Positions 11,511 through 24,000 of a DNA stretch of 64,000 bases are shown here, in pieces. The stretch spans positions 1 through 64,000 of the forward strand of contig MU401489.1 in the NCBI GenBank assembly GCA_022579005.1. Reading direction: 5' to 3'. Every line of letters starts with the position of its first letter. Within the stretch, counting starts at the first letter, position 1. The position numbers and the translations under genes are program-made. The notes beneath the pieces are model-generated. The model was not told the origin of the DNA. It worked only from the letters and a program-made list of their open reading frames with translations, and did no database searches. This stretch comes from Poronia punctata. Taxonomy: Eukaryota; Ascomycota; Sordariomycetes; Xylariales; Xylariaceae.

Positions 11511-13097
11511 GATCTAGATACCCTGGTGCAAGCTCATATCCTTCTTTGACTATAGCGCCTTCCTGGATATGGTCTTCTAGTGTCTAATTTTGTTTACCTA
11601 AGCACTCGCAGCTTCTATGGCTTCTTATAACATCAAGTTGGAAATGGGAAGCCATCAACTAACTTAGGTGCTTTTCTTTCATCCCAAAGGCAACGCACTC
11701 GCCAACCTCGAAAAAGCCATCAGTTTTGGGTTCGTCTGTATCTAGACACCCGTGTTCAACCTGCAAAAGTTCCAGTACAGCTTCTCCTGGTTTTGTTCGA
11801 CTGTTAAACTGAATAGTCGAGGGTCTTCGAAAGCGGGTAATGCAGCTTCCAGGACTCCCAGTTTGCGGAAAGATACTCTGCGACGGGTGCGACGACAGCG
11901 CCCATCAAACCGCAACCGACTTTGATCCAACCAATCTCTTTTCACAGTTTGATACAATGCCGTTCTAACTGACGCCTCAAAAATCCGACATTGGAACAGA
12001 CCGGACGGATAACAAGTCAGCTGCCTTTTTTGTTCGAATGTTGATCGGCTTGCATGAGAGGTCTGTTGCACCCAGTCTCCAGATTCTGCCGGTTGATACA
12101 GTCACTGCACCATTGAATAGCAACGAGGTTCAGGGTCTTTATATTAGTATTGAAAATACTAGCGAGTTGAGTACGGTTTGTATATTGGTCATAGCATATA
12201 CTGTCGAGTACTTGTGTGTATTATTCCTGTAACAATGATTGTTAGGCAGAAATTAGTAAGCAATACCTACGTGTAAAAGTAGGTATATCGAGTAGGTAAT
12301 CAACAGCTACAAGTTACGAGTACATAGCAAAATGCTTCCCCACTCATGTAGAAAGCTTGCGTCAGAAAACATTGAGCCGCCTGTGGGTCGCTCCGTTCAG
12401 CACATCGTAAACCCCATGTCCTGCCCCTGCCACACCCTACCTAAAAAGCCCCCCATTTCCCGCACAGCCCCCTGTCACAGGTCCATTGTTGACATCATAC
12501 CCAAGAGCAATTACGACGCATGGATCCCCCCCCTTCGGTCTCGCGCCGGAAAACAATGTCTTTTTTATCACCAAAATCTACGTGCTACATAATCGAGCAG
12601 GGTAAGGAAATGACGAAGGATAATCAGAAAAAAGTACGACGAATCGGGTGAGGAGGAGATCCCGTCACCTATCTAGACCATCAAATACTCGTAGATAGAA
12701 ATAACAAGTTCCCAATTTTTTCTTTTCTTTCTTTACAAGAGTTCCTTTTATATACAAGACCAACTGACTGACTGACTGATCTGTACCCTCACTCTCCTTC
12801 CTTCCTTATTTATTATTGTTTATGTTGTATTTGTTAGGTGTCGTCTGATCATCTCATCTCGAATATTCATAAAACTACTCGTAACCTTAGACCAAGAAGA
12901 AAGTTTGTGATACAAAACCAGACTTTTTGATATCACCAACTCTTACGGTTTCCTACCTACCTTTTATTATACGTGTACGTGTACACAAAAGAAAAGACCA
13001 ACCAACCAACCAACCGACAAAGGACAGGACAAGACACGGCAAACAGTATAATAAACAAAACAAAATCCAACTCAACTCAACCAACCATCCGCCCAAA
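11511..13097. other. Transition from heterochromatin-like block to gene space; Pal1-like promoter
   Basis: Base composition is normal from about 11,400. Between 11,600 and 12,240 there are coding-like scraps with stops (for example a 64-codon open frame at 12,038-12,232) that I cannot assign. From about 12,700 to 13,097 the sequence becomes C- and A-rich with CCAACCAACC and CAAAATG context, as expected for the 5' untranslated region of the Pal1-family gene that starts at 13,098. I see no tRNA or 5S rRNA here. Confidence 0.5.
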
Positions 13098-13851
13098 ATG
13101 TCAAGCGCAAACTCAAGTTCATCCTCATCCTCAACCCCAACACACTCCCACACTCACCCCCCTTCCAAATCCTCCCACCCCAAATCCTCAAAATCCTCCT
13201 CAAAATCAAAATCAAAATCAAAATCGACACGCGTCCACCCCGACCCAATCGACGCCCTAGACAACACCGTCTTCGGGGGAATCCCCTACCACCACGAAGG
13301 CCCCTTCGACGCGACCCTGGCATCGAGGAACCGGGATCCGCGAACCGCCCCCGTAGAAGCCGTACGGGAAGGGAATCGCCGAGCATTGGAAGCCACGCCT
13401 GCCGCGCACGTCATCGATGCCGTGACGAGACATGTCCCGCTCCAGGGCACGGCTGTCGTCCCGCCCGGCGGGGAGGATTATAGTAGTGGGGAGGGAAATG
13501 TTGTTGTTATGGATTATGAGGAGGGCGCGGATCTGATGAGGGAGGGGGATGCGCCTGGGGGGGCTTATAAGAGGTGGGATCATGTGGTGAGTTTCTTTCT
13601 TTCTTTCTTCATCTTTCCTCCTTTTCCCCCTTTCTTTCCCGGTTTTTTTTTTTTTTTTTTTTTGCGGGGGGGGGGGGGTTACTTGGGAAATGGGTTAGTT
13701 AATTGAGTAAGAAAGAAAAGAAGAAGAAAAAGAGCTAACATGATAGGTTTCCAATCAACAGCAATATCATCCAGAAGACTTGAAAGGAAAGGGCGAGCCT
13801 TCTTTTACTATTGAGAGGGATATGAAGGCGGGGAAGAAAAGGAAGGATTAG
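13098..13851 (+). CDS. Pal1-family cell morphology protein (short paralogue)
   Basis: Exon 1 is 13,098-13,586 and exon 2 is 13,762-13,851, giving 192 aa. The ATG at 13,098 follows CCAAA, a good fungal start context, and opens with a Ser/His/Lys-rich low-complexity stretch (about residues 1-50). The conserved part follows: DPIDALDNTVFGG, YHHEGPFDATLASRNRD, PVEAVREGN and the C-terminal DLKGKGEPSF. These resemble the Pal1 domain family, whose fission yeast founder localises to growing tips and septa and supports cell shape and endocytic patches. This copy is much shorter than the founder and resembles the small paralogue common in Pezizomycotina. The donor GTGAGT and acceptor ACAG join in frame (V|QYHPEDL). 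The 175-nt intron contains a 21-base T run and a 13-base G run. It converges on cft1. Family call is confident, function inferred. Confidence 0.85.
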
Positions 13852-14295
13852 ACTAAAATACCTCCTTAGGTATGGATGGGGATGAGATAGGATAACTTGG
13901 TGTTCTCCATAGGAATCAATGATATTCAAGACAAACAAGTGATGATTGAGTGTTTGACTTGACGTGACCTGAGGCTCTTGTAAACACATATCATCTATTC
14001 TTGATATTTTCACAATCTCTTTTTGATTTCTAGTTTCAAAGAAAAAGGGGAAAACATGTCGGGATTGCATTCCCCTCGCTCCAGGATAAACTAAACTCCC
14101 ATGGATCCTTTCTCCTTTTTCTACTTCTACTCGTAGCTGTTTGTCACCTAGCCAGAAAACCACCCCCTGCCTGCCTGCCTGCCTGCCACAAGACGAAAGC
14201 CACGTCCACCACTTGCATGATAACCTAGGTATACATTGTATTTTCATCTATCAACAACCAATCACCTGGTATAACAACAACAATCAATCAATCAA
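13852..14295. other. Convergent intergenic region, Pal1-like and cft1 3' ends
   Basis: This 444-bp stretch separates the stop codons of two convergent genes and should hold both 3' untranslated regions. It contains a (TGCC)n-like run near 14,165-14,187 and (AATC)n near 14,281-14,297. No gene is visible. Confidence 0.6.
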
Positions 14296-17200
14296 TCACA
14301 GGTATCCTAGCCCATTAGTTCCCAGCACCTCCCTCAATACTTCTCGCACCTCTTCTGCGCCGGCGAAACCGACGCGTCCAGCTATCTCGGCCTTTCGCCC
14401 CGAACCGAGCTCATTCCATCTCGAGAGGACCGCGCCATCCACTATACTACGGCCCATGCTCGCGTCCACGCCGGGGGGAAACATGCCGACGGCACCCGTC
14501 GACAGCGGAGCACGATAATCCTTGGGGTTGAGGCCCGCGTGTTGCGGTAGTGATGACAGTAATTGGCCACAGAGAAAAGAGAGACGACGGTATTGTGGTT
14601 CGGAGAGTGGGGATAGAGTGGCGAGGACACCTGTTGGCGAGGCGAATAGGATGATCGAAGGGTTTCGAACCGCCGACGACGAAGTCTCTTCATCTGTGTT
14701 GGTGTTGGTGTCGGTATCGTTTGCCTGGTGCCAGGTAAGATAGTCGGATGTAGCGGGTAATGTGCGTGGCAAGAGTATGCTGCGTGTTGGGATATGTGCC
14801 CCCGTAGAGAAAGTAGTTCGGTGGAGGAGGAGGTGGCCTTGGAGTGATTTGGGATCTGCGGCAAGTGAGATATGTCAGTGTCATTTTCGAAGAATAAAGG
14901 GGGACCTTTGGAAGAAAAATAAAACCTACGCTCTGGATCAAATTGGAAAATGTGGATTCCACCATCTGAATCACAAGCCACGATGAGAAGCTCGTTCGCA
15001 TCGGGCAGGAATTCGACAGTGAGGACTTCCAACTTGGTTGAACTTTTGCCAAACAGAATCATCCGGTAAGGTTCCTCGGTATATCCCGTAAACCAGACAC
15101 CCTTGACGGCATCAGCCATGAGACAAAGTCCGGTCTCTCTCAGCTCCCGAACCGCAGTCACATAACAGCTCATATCCATAAACGCGACCGGCAGTAAAGA
15201 TCCATCCTCTTTCAGACCTCGAACCATGCATTTCTGGCCTTGGGCCACCAACATCAACCCCTGAGTGCCGATCTCTGAGAGTGCGGTTACCGCACCGCGG
15301 GGGATGTCTTCCTTTGCTATGAGTTTCAACTTCTTATCTGTCTCTGGCCGGCCAGGCTCGGGAATGACAGTCACGACGTCATATACGAGGACCCGACCCT
15401 TGATTGGCAGGTCCTCTCCGCGGGAGATGGCCGTCCCAACCACGATGAGGTGCTTCCGTTCGTTGGTAGACTCGGATATCTCTAAATGTAACGTTTCCAC
15501 GCACATGGCCGTTTCATAAGGTTCCATCTCTACAGTGTCGACAACGGTCCAGGTCTTGGGATTAATCAGTCTGATAGATCCGCGTGTGGTCGTAGGCTTC
15601 AGCCCGACGTCTTTCTCCGAATGCCACTCCTTGTGGTAATCGTCGTCCTTGGGCAATTCAAACGGTTCTGGGACGTGGCAGCCGACAACAAAGGCCCCCG
15701 ACGGCGGGTGGAAAGAGACGGAGTGCGCATCGGCATTCAGGGGCAGTTTCCGTAAGGACATGCCGATGTCGGCATAAGTAGTCTGCCCATTCGGAATCTG
15801 GCAAACCCGCGCGATCCCTCGAGAGTCTGCGTAGACGAGACCCCGTTCGCAACCTTCGGTATGGAACGTGCTCATTCCCCGTACACCCTCTCCCTGGAGT
15901 TCCATGGTTTTGGGCAGCGTCTTGGCCGACTTGAGTACAAATCGGGGCGAGTTGCCAGGGACGAAAATAGTCTTATACCCTGCTATGTTATCGCATCGCC
16001 GCATCGAGTATGTCCTTTTTTCTTCCATCTCGTCTTCTGCCTCTGTTTCTATATTCCTAGCGACAGCTGAAGTCGGTAATTTTTGGAAATGCAGCGATTG
16101 GGATAGAGATAGTTCCGCAGTAGGCTTCGAGTTTGTGCGGAATGGTTCATATATGATGACATCGTCGTCGCTATTTCGAATCTAGGAAAAAGGTAAGCAA
16201 TGAGAACCACGGGGAAATCTCCTGGGCAACTTACAACCAGATAGGGGCTCGAACTAGTCTTATCCCCGAGATCAGCCACCGAGATCTCCTTGACGTTCTC
16301 TTTCGAAGTTCCTCTTCTAGCAGCAAAATCTGTCGAAAGAAGGGGGGGCAAATACGACAACCCCTCGGCGACATATATCGGTGTTTCCAGATTGGAAAGT
16401 GAATAGACCTTTTGTGAATGTCAGCAGTCACTAGGCCTAGTGGGACTAATCATACGTACGTGCAGAGCGCCATATTTGCTTAACAGGAACATGACGATAT
16501 TGTCGCCGGCTTTTGCCTCCTGTCCATTTTTCGTCCCGTTTGAAAATATTCCCGACTTATCTTCGTAAAGACAAGCTGTAACCCATTTTTTGGAGGCCAA
16601 TAGACTATTGTCCTTTTCGAGCTCTTCTAGCTCCAAGTTGTGGTCCATTTTCGCAATAAAAACACTGCCGTCGTCCCGAACTAATAGGATGTAGGGGTCG
16701 ACTATGCTGGCATACTCAACTCTCGGTTCCGCACCGGTATCCTCGTCCAACATGGGGACGATCTGACTAAGTCCAAAATCTAGGAAATCTATTAGTAGCT
16801 CGTTCCTAGGAAGGGGCTGTAGGCTAGAATCTGGCATCTTACCTCCATCGTAACAATGAACCGCGGTTTTCAATACCTGGATGATCCTCCTATGCTGGCC
16901 CATGGTCCCTGCTTCAATAGTAAAACCGGCCGCCGGATCAAATTCTGTCCCGGTGAGGGCTTCGAACCCAGCTCCCGTCAAGACGTACACGTCGGATGTC
17001 TCATAGCCGTCCAGGTCAACTTTCGCCACTATCATGAATTTGTCCTGGTGCGTTGTATTGTCGTACCCGGCACCCAACGAGGTGGCGCCTCGGTCCCCCT
17101 GTAATGATTTCGGCACGGGCTTTTGAGCAGCAATGGTCCAAAACCCTCGAGCTTCGGGAAACTCAAACCGTCCGATCACATTAGGTTGAATAGCCCTGTT

Positions 17201-18931
17201 GAGGATCGCAAGGGACCCCGCCTCTCCTTTCCCGACCACACATACGAGGCTAAGTTCGCTCGTTACACCCGCTTGGTATGATCTCCCCTCGTCCTTGGAG
17301 CTGGAAGTTGTGCCCAGGGCAAAGTCACGTATAGGAGCAATACTGATTAGGAAATCGTGTATCCGGAAGACAAGTTCGCCTGGTCGCCCGGCAGTGCCAT
17401 TGACATCGCTTGTAGTCGGCCTTACCGGCGCAGACACTTCGCCGTATAAATCGTCGTCGTCTTCCATGTCTTCAAAGTCTTCGTCGTCCATGTCAAGGTC
17501 AAGAGAGGGATCGAGCCGCTGTTTCCGCTTGCTGGCCTGACCTTGTTTTCGAGTCCACCCAAGTACGAGAGAATCCCCGTCCTCGCTTCCGACAAATAAT
17601 GATGCCCGACCAAGCTTGCTTAGGGTGGTTGCACGTGCCGGCACGAGGTTCCCCCCAAATTCCTGTCCGACAAGACGGACGCTCAGACCAGATACCGTCC
17701 GGCCATCGATCCTAAAGTTGATGAGTGCTAGGCGACCGTCATTGAGCACCATCAGTAACTCGCCCGTCTCGGCCGAGATGATCTCGATCTGACAGTCCTC
17801 CAGCATAATCTCAAGCTCGGACTGGTCGATCAGGCTATAGGACGTTGCTTGCTTGGAGAAGGAGTTTACGCCGACGCCATGGGTCTTGCCAGACTGGTCG
17901 ATATGGATCAACTCGTTTGCGCCGACTAATAAAGCGCCGCCTACCGGGGTTGGGAGCGCATGTACGCGAAACAGATCTTGGGGCAGCCCGTTCACCGACA
18001 GGATGGTTGTAGACGCCTTTTGCTCGAGATCGAGGGTGAAGACGGTATACGACAGTTGGTCCTTGGAGCCGAGGACGGCCGAGGGGGAAGAAGTGGCCGA
18101 CAGGATGCCAAATGTGGGGTCTCTATACTCATGTAGAAAAGCAATATGCACGGGGCGAATGAGACTAGGGTCAAGATTGGGTAGACGCAAGACAAATGAA
18201 GTGGAAAATGGTGTCTCTTGATTGTTGCTAGTTCCATTTGCGAGCGTGGTGGACGGCTCTTTGGAAGGGCGAGGACCGTCAAGTTCCTCGTCCCAGTCCT
18301 GCATATCTACATCCTCCTCGACCGTTTTGAACTGAATGATGGCCAGGTTACGCGCCCCGAATTTGAGGGCGGCGCACCTGCTTCCCGGATCCATCGTCAG
18401 AAAGTTGACGTAATGGCTAAGTGGCATCGCCCACGGGGCTCCATGATTATCCTCTTGCTCGTAGTAGTGGATCGACGAGGTCTGAATCGAGTGTTTTGCC
18501 GGGTCCCATTCGACCATGCTTAGCTTGGCATCCTTGAAAGCGATCAAGAGCGCGTCACCGCCCGAGAGCGACGACGGATATTTGACCCTGGCAAGTCCCG
18601 TCACCGTGCCGGCAAGCGGGAACTCGGCAACAAGGACAAGCTTCGTATAGTGCGAGCGATCGGATCGGACAAGAGCGGAATCGGCGCCGAGAAAAGAGGC
18701 CTCGAGGCCGTCGTCGTCGTTGATGCGCACATCGTACGGTTGGTCCGGGGTCGTCGTCTGCAATTGGGGGTTCTGCGCGTTGTCGACCTCGGCAGAGACT
18801 AGCTTCGTAGTGAATATCTGGAGAAGCGACAACTTTGCAACAACGAGGTTGTTGCTTTGCGCCGAGAGGAAGGGTAGGCTTAGAGAGTGCGTGACGGCCG
18901 TAGGAGGCGTCAACTCAGTATAGCACTGCAT
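14296..18931 (-). CDS. cft1: Cleavage and polyadenylation factor subunit CFT1 (CPSF160 homologue)
   Basis: Four exons on the minus strand: 18,931-16,460, 16,408-16,235, 16,181-14,930 and 14,855-14,296, totalling 1485 aa, the usual size for fungal Cft1. The protein starts MQCYTELTPPTAV, typical of the family. It has the beta-propeller-rich N-terminal half, an acidic segment (DLDMDDEDFEDMEDDDDLYG, about residue 500) and a C-terminal CPSF_A region including PYLVIRNSDDDVIIYEPF, DEMEEKRTYSMRRCDNIAGY and DPEHPKSLQGHLLLHRTTF. Introns are 51, 53 and 74 nt with GTACGT, GTAAGT and GTAGGT donors, and every junction restores a family motif. Cft1 is the large scaffold of the nuclear cleavage and polyadenylation factor that recognises the poly(A) signal region and contacts the Pol II CTD. 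No defect is seen. Confidence 0.95.
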
Positions 18932-20206
18932 TTCTGATAGTTTTGCTGCATTTCAATCTGTACCTTGTTCTCGTTAAAATACGGAAATAAAAGAGGCGGT
19001 ACGTCTAGTCTTGACAAAGCAGAAGTGTCGAGTTGGGGGTAAACAATGAATCAAAGTTGGTGATACCTACCGTACCCACCCGTGTACGTGTAGGATAGCT
19101 TGAGCTTCCTTTGCGACAAGCATTGTTGCTTTGCTCATGCCTTGCTGGAATGGAGCTCTAAATTGATGGGACAATCTTATCAGTTGCTATTAGCTCTAAC
19201 CTTAACGTAGTGTTAACCTTAGTAAGTGGCTCATATCTGTTATAGTATTATCTATTACAAAATATGCATTTGCAGGCGCCCAAGGTTAAAAAGAGGCGAC
19301 TTTGTTAATGTGTTTCGCACGTTTAAGCACATATCCAAATGGTTGATGTGAGTGATGTGACATGTCCTGTTGGGCAGCATCCAAGCCCTTGATAGCAAAC
19401 ATGACAGTCCAGTTCCAATGGGCATTGACATATAAATGTCAAGTTAAAATGGATATCTCAAACATAAAATCAACTTACTGCTTTCCTTTTATATGATAGG
19501 ACCTCTGCATCAGGAGATGCGGTGAAAAACTATCCCGAACATCTCGAGTGAGCCTGTTGTTGACCCTGACACCCTGGGCCTGTCACCCTACGTACAACTT
19601 AAGCCAAACCTAGCTAACCTTAGCTACCTTGCTGATATTATTTCTGGACTCCCAAACCTTGGCTTGGATCTTTGAGGTTCCAGATCTCTTGAGAGAGCTG
19701 TTGTTAAAACTTCACACACGACGGTCTGGTGTGAAACCTACCACAAGGTACGCCGGTGGTACCTTGTACCTATCCATCGCCATCATTGTAGGCTCTTTGT
19801 GTGAGCCTACCGACGGGGGGGGGGGGGGGCGGGGGCGGCGGGGGGGGGGGGGGGGCGGGGGGGGGGCGGCGGGGGGGGGGGGCGGGGGGCGGGGCGGGGG
19901 GGGGGCGGGGGGGCGGGGCGGGGGGNNNNNNNNNNCTTGGTTTCGCACCCCACCCGAAGCACCTGGGCCCGTGTGACCACACCCTCCCCCCATAGGTTGG
20001 CTGGTGGCGGGTGCGCCCGGCCCCCCCCCCCCCCCCCCCCCCCAACAGCCCATTATCAGACCCCGTGTTTTTCCGTCCTCGTGTTACGTTGGGATACGAA
20101 TTCCCATGACAAGCCCAAGACTTCAAGACTTCAAGACTTTTGCGTAATTTTCATACATATTTTTAAACCCTCCTCGACATAATAGACGACCAAGCTACAG
20201 TTGAAT
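18932..20206. other. Intergenic region upstream of cft1 and of the F-box-like gene
   Basis: It holds the divergent promoters of cft1 (minus) and the gene at 20,207 (plus), and an assembly gap with flanking G/C homopolymers at 19,815-20,043. Between 19,180 and 19,660 the sequence is ordinary and carries no gene I can support. Open frames across 19,629-20,182 are homopolymer products. Confidence 0.6.
19815..20043. other. Assembly gap (10 N at 19,926-19,935) with poly-G/poly-C flanks
   Basis: The 111 bases before the Ns consist only of G with scattered C. After the Ns come about 85 bases of mixed sequence and then a run of 23 C (20,021-20,043). Ten Ns is a conventional placeholder for a gap of unknown size. 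The abrupt start of G at 19,815 and the lack of such sequence elsewhere in gene space suggest low-quality read ends rather than genomic DNA. Confidence 0.8.
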
Positions 20207-21024
20207 ATGGCGCCGCTGGACTTCCCTTTCTTTGAACTTCCGGCCGAACTGCGAGGTGACATCTTGTCTCGGCTACTCATCTCTCCATTTGGGATTGTCC
20301 TCCACAGCCGCACCATCTTTGGAGACTCGCCCATCAACAAGTACACAGTCCTATGCATTTTTCTCGTCAATGTTCAGATGTATCAGGAGGCGTCGGCCAT
20401 CTTTTACGGGCAGAATCATTTCATCCTGAATGGCCAGAGCCACCGGTTACCGGGCAATCTTACAGGCCCTGGCGGCTTCCTGAGCGAGCAGGGACAGGAT
20501 GCGAGACGGCGGATACATAATTTTTCTCTGTTCCTTACCCGTATCGGCGGCGAGGTTGAAACTGTCCTGGCACCCGCCATATCCGACATGGTCTTGCGTG
20601 GTTGCTTGCGAACGCTCAAGATATATCTCGGACAACCAGGCTCCAGCCGTTCCATCATGCCGGGATCCGATTTTGTGACGAGGCCACCATTCCAGTATGT
20701 ACTCGAGACTGTCAGACTCGTTCTATCGAAGGACTTGTCTCCGGCCACTTACCGTAGCTCTAACTTTGAATATGTTGTAGGGCCCTCTTGAGCCTACTAT
20801 CCGACCCAGACCTTCGGCATGTTGAGCTTTGGGCCTGGAGGGCGCATCGGACAGTTTTTTGCCCCTTTCATTCACCAGTGAAGGGGCCAAGCGAACGCGT
20901 AGATGGGCAGGGCCTCGCAACGATCAACGGCACTTCCGACTGGATCCAACTAGACTGGGCAGAAATGGTAAACATCCTAGGTACGACGGAGCGAATTTCA
21001 AAGGTTGAAGCTGCGGATATATAA
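20207..21024 (+). CDS. F-box-like fungal protein of unknown function, 243 aa
   Basis: Exon 1 is 20,207-20,694 and exon 2 is 20,781-21,024. Without the intron the gene looks frameshifted. The 86-nt intron has a strong GTATGT donor, a CTAAC branch site and a TTGTAG acceptor, and its removal joins PPFQ to ALLSDPDLRHVELW in frame. The N terminus, FPFFELPAELRGDILSRLL, is the F-box-like opening common in large Pezizomycotina families, and is followed by QEASAIFYGQNHF, another hallmark of those families. Such proteins may be SCF ubiquitin-ligase adaptors, but most have no assigned role, and the C-terminal half (HVELWAWRAHRTVFCPFH) is not one I can name. I start at the ATG at 20,207. It is flanked on the left by a gap, so its promoter may be incomplete here. 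Confidence 0.7.
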
Positions 21025-24000
21025 ATACTGAACGCCCCACGATGCGCTATCGTGAATAGCTTCAACTGTTTGGTCAAGGTAAGTTTCCCAGAGCCCTCCT
21101 CGGAACTGAAAGAAATCAAATGGGGCGACATACCCAGACTCCAACCATGGACTTAAAGGAGGTAGAATATGACCCAAGCTGATGGCACATAAGGGAATAA
21201 AAGGGGTAAGCTCGAGGAACGCCCCTGTTTAAAGATGGAAACACTTCTCTACTGCATGCCTAGAAATTGCAGGCGAGAATTTCTGCATATTTGTCGCCCT
21301 CGAGCCATCGAGCAGATATGATGCCAATGCCGGCCGGGATAAATCGTTGGGATATTGAAAGTTATCGGATCGTCATGATCCATAGCGCAAGCCAAGAAAG
21401 CCACCGGGCTATGCGCACCCCTCAACCACTGGCCAGCAAACCAGGTCTGCCGACGTTGAAGGGTGACTGCATTTGCCCAGCCGGGCCAGCCTCGTCCGCA
21501 AAGCTCGGCATCCTTGTAGAGCACCCGTCATTATCCCGGTATTCCCGTCCTCTTACGGGCGTATGAATTTTTCGTGGATTTTAACTATCCGCCAAGTCTA
21601 AGCACCGGGGAAATTGGTAGCATTATGTGTGATACACAGCAGCTGCCAAGGCTAGGCTATTGTTGCCTTGGCCTTCCGCTCAAAACTGACGGTGTTGGCC
21701 ATTGGTACGTGTAAAAGGGGGATGCAAAGTTATGTCATGTTTAGTGTCGTAAATACAGAGTAATGGCATGGATGATACCAGATGATCTGATAAGCCCAGG
21801 ACCCTACTTGTCACGGGCCGGACTTAACTCACCACATGTCCGCCTTACTTACTACTCTATGTATGGTACATGCGGAAGTATGCAAAGAGAAGTGGATGGC
21901 TTGGGCAGCACACAGCTTGCGTCAAGATACCGTCCAAGTCCGAGCCGAGCACATAACCTACCTACACTAGATTGATGACATCTTGGGGAAGAGGGGGAAT
22001 GCAAGGGCTCACAACCACAACAGCTTACAGACGGGATAAGCTCCCCGTACAAGGCCCAGACCCCTAAGGCTATATGTACCTACCTACCTACCGTACGTAC
22101 TCCTTCAACTTGTTAAATATTCAGCTGTATCATCCAATGTTACATCATGTCTAAACCCCTCCGCGTAGGTATTGGGTTGTTGTCTAGGTAGGTAGCTTTG
22201 ACATCTTTGCGGGGGGTTACCGGCATACATACATACATACATACAACAAACGTCCTTGTAGAAAAGAAAAAGAAACATAATGCATAGTCTAGTCTAGTAG
22301 ACGTGCAATGGGAATTGGTGTGTGTATGTGCGTTTTTGAGGCAATTTTCTATTCTACCAATCCAAAATCTCTCTCACCCTCCTTGATCCTGCAGCAAGGA
22401 CTTTTTTTTTTTTGAAGCGTTATATGAGTAGATTAGAGAGGTAAGGTTTTTTTTTTTGGTTGCAAGATTTTTGTGTAAAAAAGGGTGTGATGCCTCCCTG
22501 ACTTGGCTTTTGTATGTACTTAACCTAGGGAAGACTTCCTGCGAAGAAGAGGCTACCTACAAGTATTATAGAAGGTTGGGTAAGGTTAAAGCCGTACATA
22601 TGGCCGTGCGTGGTGTATATTTTAAATGTAGAACATCAAAACAGAAAATCTGCGTCTCTCTTCTATTTACAGTGACCAGGTGAATAGACATGGAGTGTTG
22701 GTTTGGTGATATATTGCACCTCTTATCCATTTACGTATATCTCTACAACCTGAGTGTACCTACCTGCAAAAGTATTACGTGTAGACTATAAGTTAAGATA
22801 ATCAGGAGGTAGTAAACCTGGGGTAGATATCTACCTTACCTACGTATCTAGAAAGTGCTTTCTTTAGACCAGCACGTGCTGTAGATGAGACTACGTAGGT
22901 TGGTGGTTTCGGGTTTTGCGGGGATTCCGCCGTCTTGGATCGGGTATAACTACCTTACAAGTACCTACTTGTACTCGTACGAGTAATACATGTAATACAG
23001 TTGGTTACTTGGTTGATGTTGAACAATTTATGCAACTGGTCCCTAGGTATGCCTCTCTACTGTGCAGAGACCCCTAGATTACTTTACGAGTACGTGTTCA
23101 ACATGTACTGTAGGAACAAATGTACATGTACGTCTGGTTGTGGGGAGTGATTCCTGTCACCGCGATGCTCCAGAGCGAGAGCAAACAATCACAAGATATC
23201 ATCTTGTATGTGGCTGTGCTATCTCCCTATCGTATTCTGCATCAGCAACTCTTGGCCTTCACTTGCTTTTTCCCCCTTTCTAAAAGCGAATATATAGTAT
23301 ATAGCATATCACGTATTGTTTATTAGGTAGGTAATTACTTGTAAAACCATGTGACTCACTTCATCATCCCGTGACCAAATATGAAATGAAAATACCAAGC
23401 CAGGCAAAAGAAAAAGGAGGTACCTAACCTAGAGCAGATCTGTAACAAAGTTTATCTGTACTGTAGTGAGCTAACCTAACTGAACTGAACAGAAAAAGTG
23501 TTGGCTGGGCTGTGCTGGGCTGTACGAGTACAAAAACAAAATGACAGGCCAAGATAATAGTAATGTATGGATTACGAGTAGGTACTGAGTAAAACACGCC
23601 AAGATAATTCCTTGTAGCCAAGACGTGAAACAAGCAATGCCCAGATAACATAGTTCTAGCGGGCCGGCACGCGCTGTCTTCCCTCTCGGCTGATGAAAAT
23701 GACACCAGGGCAGGGCTAGCAAAGCTGGGGATAAGAGAACGAAGTATGTACCTTTACTGTGTTGCACATCTCACCAGTACCTACATACTTACCTACCTAG
23801 TCTACCAAGGCCCAGGTCGTACAAAGTACCTAGCAGTTGCCATAGACACGTGTAGGTACCAAAGTTAAGGCTAGACAAGAATGATGTTCAAGGGGTCCCT
23901 TGATCTTCCCCTTCCTTCCTGAAGGATGGGATTCCCCCGGGCCCCCATTCCATTCTCTTATCAGGAACTTCATTCACAGTGTGATGCATTCCTGCATTTT

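Noticed and set aside
19629..20182. Poly-Gly and poly-Pro open frames across the first gap
   Set aside because: They consist of homopolymer G/C and Ns, so they are not genes.
20207..20791. F-box-like gene looked like a frameshifted pseudogene, with a stop at 20,789
   Set aside because: A GTATGT..CTAAC..TTGTAG intron at 20,695-20,780 removes the stop and joins the conserved halves in frame, so the gene is intact.
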